From the NCBI GenBank assembly GCA_030149595.1, contig JASFBI010000062.1:1-8098 (forward strand): 8,098 bases of DNA, in the 5' to 3' direction. This document shows, piece by piece, positions 5,232-8,098 of this stretch. The position numbers and the translations under genes are program-made. The notes under the pieces were generated by a model. It had not been told where the DNA came from. It saw only the letters and a list, made by a program, of their open reading frames with translations, and did no database searches. Origin of the DNA: Desulfobacterales bacterium. Lineage in GTDB: Bacteria > Desulfobacterota > Desulfobacteria > Desulfobacterales > DAOWNP01. Within the stretch, counting starts at the first letter, position 1; every line of letters begins with the position of its first letter.

Positions 5232-7442
5232 ATGAGAGCTACAATTGCTTTAGCTGGTAATCCAAATTCTGGTAAAACAACATTATTCAATGAGCTTACA
5301 GGGGCAAGGCAGCATATAGGTAATTATCCAGGAGTTACAGTTGAAAAAAAGCAGGGGGTTTATGTAAATGACGGACACAAGATTAACATTGTTGACTTGC
5401 CAGGCACTTACTCTCTTACTGCTTATTCCTTGGAAGAAGTAGTTGCAAGAGATTTTCTGGTAAATGAAAAGCCTGCCATGGTAGTAAATATTGTGGATGC
5501 TTCCAGCCTTGAAAGAAACCTGTATCTGACAATTCAGCTGATGGAAGCAGGGATTCCTGTATGTATTGCTTTAAATATGATGGATGTGGCAGAAAAGCGT
5601 GGAATTGATATAAATATTAAAAAACTTTCCAGCCTGCTTGGAGTTCCGATAGTTCCAACTATTGCCCGTAAAGGCAAGGGAAAAAAAGAGCTTATGGATA
5701 CAGTTGCGGGCAGTTTTAAAGAGACAAAGCCTGAACTTTTTAATATATCCTATGGCGCAGATCTTGATAAGGCTCTTGATGAAAGTGAAAAAAAAATTAG
5801 AGATGCAAATTTTTTAACAGATATCTATTTGCCACGCTGGGTAGCATTAAAATACCTTGAAAATGATGAGCAAATTGTAAAGCTCGGAGAAAAAACAGAC
5901 AGCTCTTTGTCAAAGGAGATAAAACAGATTGTGGAAAAAGTTTCTGTTCATCTGAATGAAACTTTAGATACCAGTCCAGAAGCAATTATTGCAGATCAGC
6001 GTTATGGATATATCAATTCAATTTTAAAACAGGGTGTTGTAACACACCACATGGGTCAAAATAGACTGCAAACTTCAGATAAAATAGATAAAATAGTAAC
6101 CCATCGCTTTTTGGGCCCAATTATCATGCTTGCTGTTTTAACAGGACTTTATAAGTTTACATTTACATATAGTGAAGTTCCCGTTGAATTGTTTGAGGGG
6201 TTTTTCATCTGGCTTGGAGAGTTTGCCACGATTCACTTGCCGGATGGATTGTTAAGGTCCCTTGTTGTTTCAGGTATTATAAATGGTGTAGGCGGTGTTT
6301 TAGGATTTGTTCCTATAATCGTGTTTATGTTTTTGGGATTATCCATTCTGGAAGATTCAGGTTATTTTGCACGAGTAGCTTATATGCTTGATAGAATATT
6401 CAGTTTTTTTGGACTGCATGGCAGTTCAGTTATGCCTTTTATCGTATCAGGTGGTATTGCAGGAGGTTGTGCTGTCCCAGGTATTATGGCGTGCAGAACT
6501 CTTAAATCCCCAAAAGAGAGAATAGCAACTCTTTTGACAGTGCCTTTTATGAATTGTGGAGCCAAACTCCCTGTTTTTGCTCTGCTGATAGCAGCTTTTT
6601 TTATAGAACACAAGGCAATGGTTATGGTGCTTATTACGTTAATCTCATGGATAGGAGCTCTGCTGGCAGCCAAACTTTTGAGAGTTACAATAATGAAAGG
6701 TGCCCCCACCCCTTTTGTTATGGAACTACCCCCCTTTCGTTTTCCTACATTTAAGGGGATTTTTATTCATACATGGGAAAGAACATGGCAGTATATTAAA
6801 AAAGCAGGTACGGTTATTCTTGGTATATCCATTCTTTTGTGGGCAATGATGACTTTTCCAAGTCTTCCTGATTCAGAATTAAAAATATTTCAGCAACAAA
6901 AAGATACTTTAACGGCTGCGGCTTTACCAGGGAAAAGAGGTGATATCCAAGATACAAAAGGTAGTGTGATACATTCTGCAGAAGCAATAAAATTAAAAAA
7001 GCAGCGCTCTTTAATTGATTTGCAAAAAACTAAAGAAGCATTAAGGTATTCAATGGCAGGACGTATTGGTATAGCTCTTGAGAGAGTAACAAAGCTGGCT
7101 GGTTTTGACTGGAGGACTAATATCGCACTTTTAGGTGGTTTTGCAGCAAAGGAGGTAGTTGTATCAACCCTTGGCACAGCTTATTCTCTCGGAGAAGTTG
7201 ATCCGGAAGAAACTGTATTGCTTTCAAAAGCACTGGCTAATGATTCTGGATGGAGTCCCCTGGTAGCTTTCAGCTTAATTATTTTTACAATTTTTTATGC
7301 TCCTTGTTTTGTTGCTGTTGTTTGTATTGCTCGTGAAGCAGGTTCCTGGAAATGGGGCTTTTTTTCCATAGTATTTAATACGACCCTTGCTTTTGGATTG
7401 TCAACGGCTGTTTTTCAAATAGGTTCCATATTAGGATATTAA
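5232..7442 (+). CDS. feoB: FeoB, ferrous iron transport GTPase/permease
   Basis: Inner-membrane Fe(II) importer of 736 residues (E. coli FeoB is 773). The cytoplasmic G domain has G1 GNPNSGKTT at 9-17, the G2 Thr in GVTVEKK (T36), G3 DLPG at 55-58, G4 NMMD at 115-118 and a G5-like TIARKGKG at 143-150. A helical GDI spacer covers about 170-270. The membrane part runs from about 295 to the end with two gate repeats: the SGGIAGGCAVPGIMACRTL region (406-424) and PFMNCGAKLPVF (438-449), then a late helix with FYAPCFVAVV carrying Cys692 and Cys698. A charged Lys/Gln-rich loop of about 60 residues (545-605) separates two membrane segments. The ribosome site GGAGG at 5216-5220 is 11 nt from the ATG. 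No feoC follows. Expression is probably repressed by the divergent DtxR/MntR-type protein when iron is plentiful. Confidence 0.96.
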   Translation: MRATIALAGNPNSGKTTLFNELTGARQHIGNYPGVTVEKKQGVYVNDGHKINIVDLPGTYSLTAYSLEEVVARDFLVNEKPAMVVNIVDASSLERNLYLTIQLMEAGIPVCIALNMMDVAEKRGIDINIKKLSSLLGVPIVPTIARKGKGKKELMDTVAGSFKETKPELFNISYGADLDKALDESEKKIRDANFLTDIYLPRWVALKYLENDEQIVKLGEKTDSSLSKEIKQIVEKVSVHLNETLDTSPEAIIADQRYGYINSILKQGVVTHHMGQNRLQTSDKIDKIVTHRFLGPIIMLAVLTGLYKFTFTYSEVPVELFEGFFIWLGEFATIHLPDGLLRSLVVSGIINGVGGVLGFVPIIVFMFLGLSILEDSGYFARVAYMLDRIFSFFGLHGSSVMPFIVSGGIAGGCAVPGIMACRTLKSPKERIATLLTVPFMNCGAKLPVFALLIAAFFIEHKAMVMVLITLISWIGALLAAKLLRVTIMKGAPTPFVMELPPFRFPTFKGIFIHTWERTWQYIKKAGTVILGISILLWAMMTFPSLPDSELKIFQQQKDTLTAAALPGKRGDIQDTKGSVIHSAEAIKLKKQRSLIDLQKTKEALRYSMAGRIGIALERVTKLAGFDWRTNIALLGGFAAKEVVVSTLGTAYSLGEVDPEETVLLSKALANDSGWSPLVAFSLIIFTIFYAPCFVAVVCIAREAGSWKWGFFSIVFNTTLAFGLSTAVFQIGSILGY

Positions 7443-7607
7443 GATCTGGTGTTTTCTTTGAGTATTAACAGCCTGTGTAGTAAAAGTTTATACTGCCAAA
7501 AGGGTACTGATTTGCATAAATGTCATGTGATGCTTGAGTATATAAATAAAATTTAGTATATAGAATAAAGTTGGTTTTATAGCAGGTAAAAAAACTAAGC
7601 ATACCAG

Positions 7608-7691
7608 TATAACATACATGGCAGATTTATCAGCCACAACAAAAATTGAAACTTTTATGATTACGGTCTGTTGGACAGAGTTTCATATAAA
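7608..7691 (+). repeat. Dispersed structured repeat, copy B
   Basis: Partner of 2729-2812, same orientation, again downstream of a plus-strand gene (166 nt after feoB). The first hairpin has one A-A mismatch relative to copy A. The second stem (7648-7655 with 7677-7684) keeps all eight pairs although two paired positions differ from copy A: C-G becomes T-G, and T-G becomes T-A. This suggests, but with two copies cannot prove, selection on an RNA or DNA structure. Confidence 0.8.
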
Positions 7692-7719
7692 AATAACTAT
7701 AAAGTTCCAAACCTTGACA

Positions 7720-7758
7720 AACAACCTTTAAATCAGAAAAAATGGCAAAAAGGTTGTT
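7720..7758. repeat. AACAACCTTT/AAAGGTTGTT inverted repeat
   Basis: Two exact 10-bp arms (7720-7729 and 7749-7758) surround a 19-nt A-rich loop, starting 28 nt after repeat copy B. No T tract follows on either strand, so it is not a standard intrinsic terminator; it may stabilise the feoB mRNA end or be an operator. The function is unknown. Confidence 0.6.
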
Positions 7759-7908
7759 AAGAAAAGTTACAGGTATTTATGCAAATTCGTTTATCAAAAT
7801 TCATCATAAATTTGGGTAAAGAGTAATTAAATTGAAAGAATAAACAATTAGCTTTTCTCTCAAGGGCTTTTCTTTGAAGCAATGTCACCTTTGATTCAGT
7901 GTTGAGAA

Positions 7909-8098
7909 ATGAAGATAAAAATATTTTTCTTAATTATCTGTTTTTTGATTATTTTTCCTTTTGGCAGAGAGAGTACTGCTTTTGATAGTTTGTCAAAAAA
8001 GGATAAACTGTTTTATACTAATATCTCCTTGACGGGTTTTATAACTGCCTGGGGGGTTTTGTTCTGGGATTATGGCAATCAGGCTCCCAATATTCAGA
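7909..8098 (+). CDS. N-terminus of an exported protein of unknown function (cut by window end)
   Basis: The frame is open from ATG 7909 to the window edge, giving 63 visible residues. An in-frame TGA at 7903-7905 makes this ATG the earliest start, though no strong ribosome binding site is seen. Residues 1-24 form a signal peptide: a Lys-containing start, a hydrophobic core IFFLIICFLIIFPF, and a likely signal peptidase I site after STA (A24). No lipobox is present; the Cys at 11 is inside the core. The following segment (about 40-60: LTGFITAWGVLFWDYGNQ) is rich in aromatic residues and Gly, and could be a second hydrophobic helix or a beta-rich segment. I cannot name its family. Export to the periplasm or outer membrane is likely. 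No functional link to feoB is evident, and a 466-nt gap separates them. Confidence 0.7.
   Translation, partial: MKIKIFFLIICFLIIFPFGRESTAFDSLSKKDKLFYTNISLTGFITAWGVLFWDYGNQAPNIQ

Larger units (their letters stand above)
7443..7908. other. Spacer after feoB holding repeat copy B
   Basis: No gene is supported. It contains repeat copy B (7608-7691), a 10-bp inverted repeat (7720-7758) and a short direct repeat GCTTTTCT (7851-7858 and 7866-7873). No clear hairpin-plus-T-tract terminator follows feoB, so termination may be Rho-dependent or may use these structures. Confidence 0.5.

Noticed and set aside
7552..7562. Third copy of the operator-like word TTTAGTATATA downstream of feoB
   Set aside because: It matches 11 bases of site 1 but lacks a symmetric right half and has no promoter next to it; likely an AT-rich coincidence.

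Overview
The window looks like chromosomal DNA from a moderately AT-rich Gram-negative bacterium. The best guess is an anaerobe of the Desulfobacterota/Desulfobacterales type. The basis is a proteobacterial-style EttA, a stand-alone RlmL-type rRNA methyltransferase, a Feo ferrous-iron system under a DtxR/MntR-type regulator, and long AT-rich spacers. This placement is an inference from family resemblance, not a database result.

Layout from left to right. (1) At 3-392 is an unrecognised lysine-rich ORF, possibly truncated on its 5' side. Four bases past its stop is an imperfect hairpin (396-456) whose ends resemble the R''/R' boxes of an integron attC site. (2) A 570-nt non-coding stretch with several small inverted repeats leads to ettA (990-2669, +), an ABC-F ribosome-associated ATPase, which probably starts at a GTG rather than the upstream ATG. 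(3) ettA converges on an rlmL-type gene (2890-4038, -). Between them lie copy A of an 84-nt repeat and a perfect loopless 42-nt palindrome that probably terminates transcription from both sides. (4) A 350-nt spacer carries a good candidate promoter for the methyltransferase. (5) A DtxR/MntR-family metal-dependent repressor (4389-4835, -) is divergent from feoA (4995-5228, +) and feoB (5232-7442, +). (6) A 466-nt spacer after feoB holds copy B of the same repeat and another inverted repeat. (7) The window ends inside the start of an exported protein of unknown function (7909-8098, +).

The functional core is the iron module. The 159-nt divergent region can be read in detail: each direction has a sigma70-like promoter, and each promoter contains a TTAG/TATATA/TAA-type partial or perfect palindrome in its spacer or -10 region. 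This fits metal-loaded repressor shutting off both FeoAB and itself. The regulator's predicted metal ligands mix MntR-like Asp/Glu with a DtxR-like Cys, which together with the feoAB neighbourhood suggests Fe(II) sensing.

No complete undescribed multi-gene system is visible. The most interesting unexplained elements are the two-copy structured repeat found downstream of both ettA and feoB, the attC-like hairpin at the left edge, and the paired operators between the regulator and feoA.
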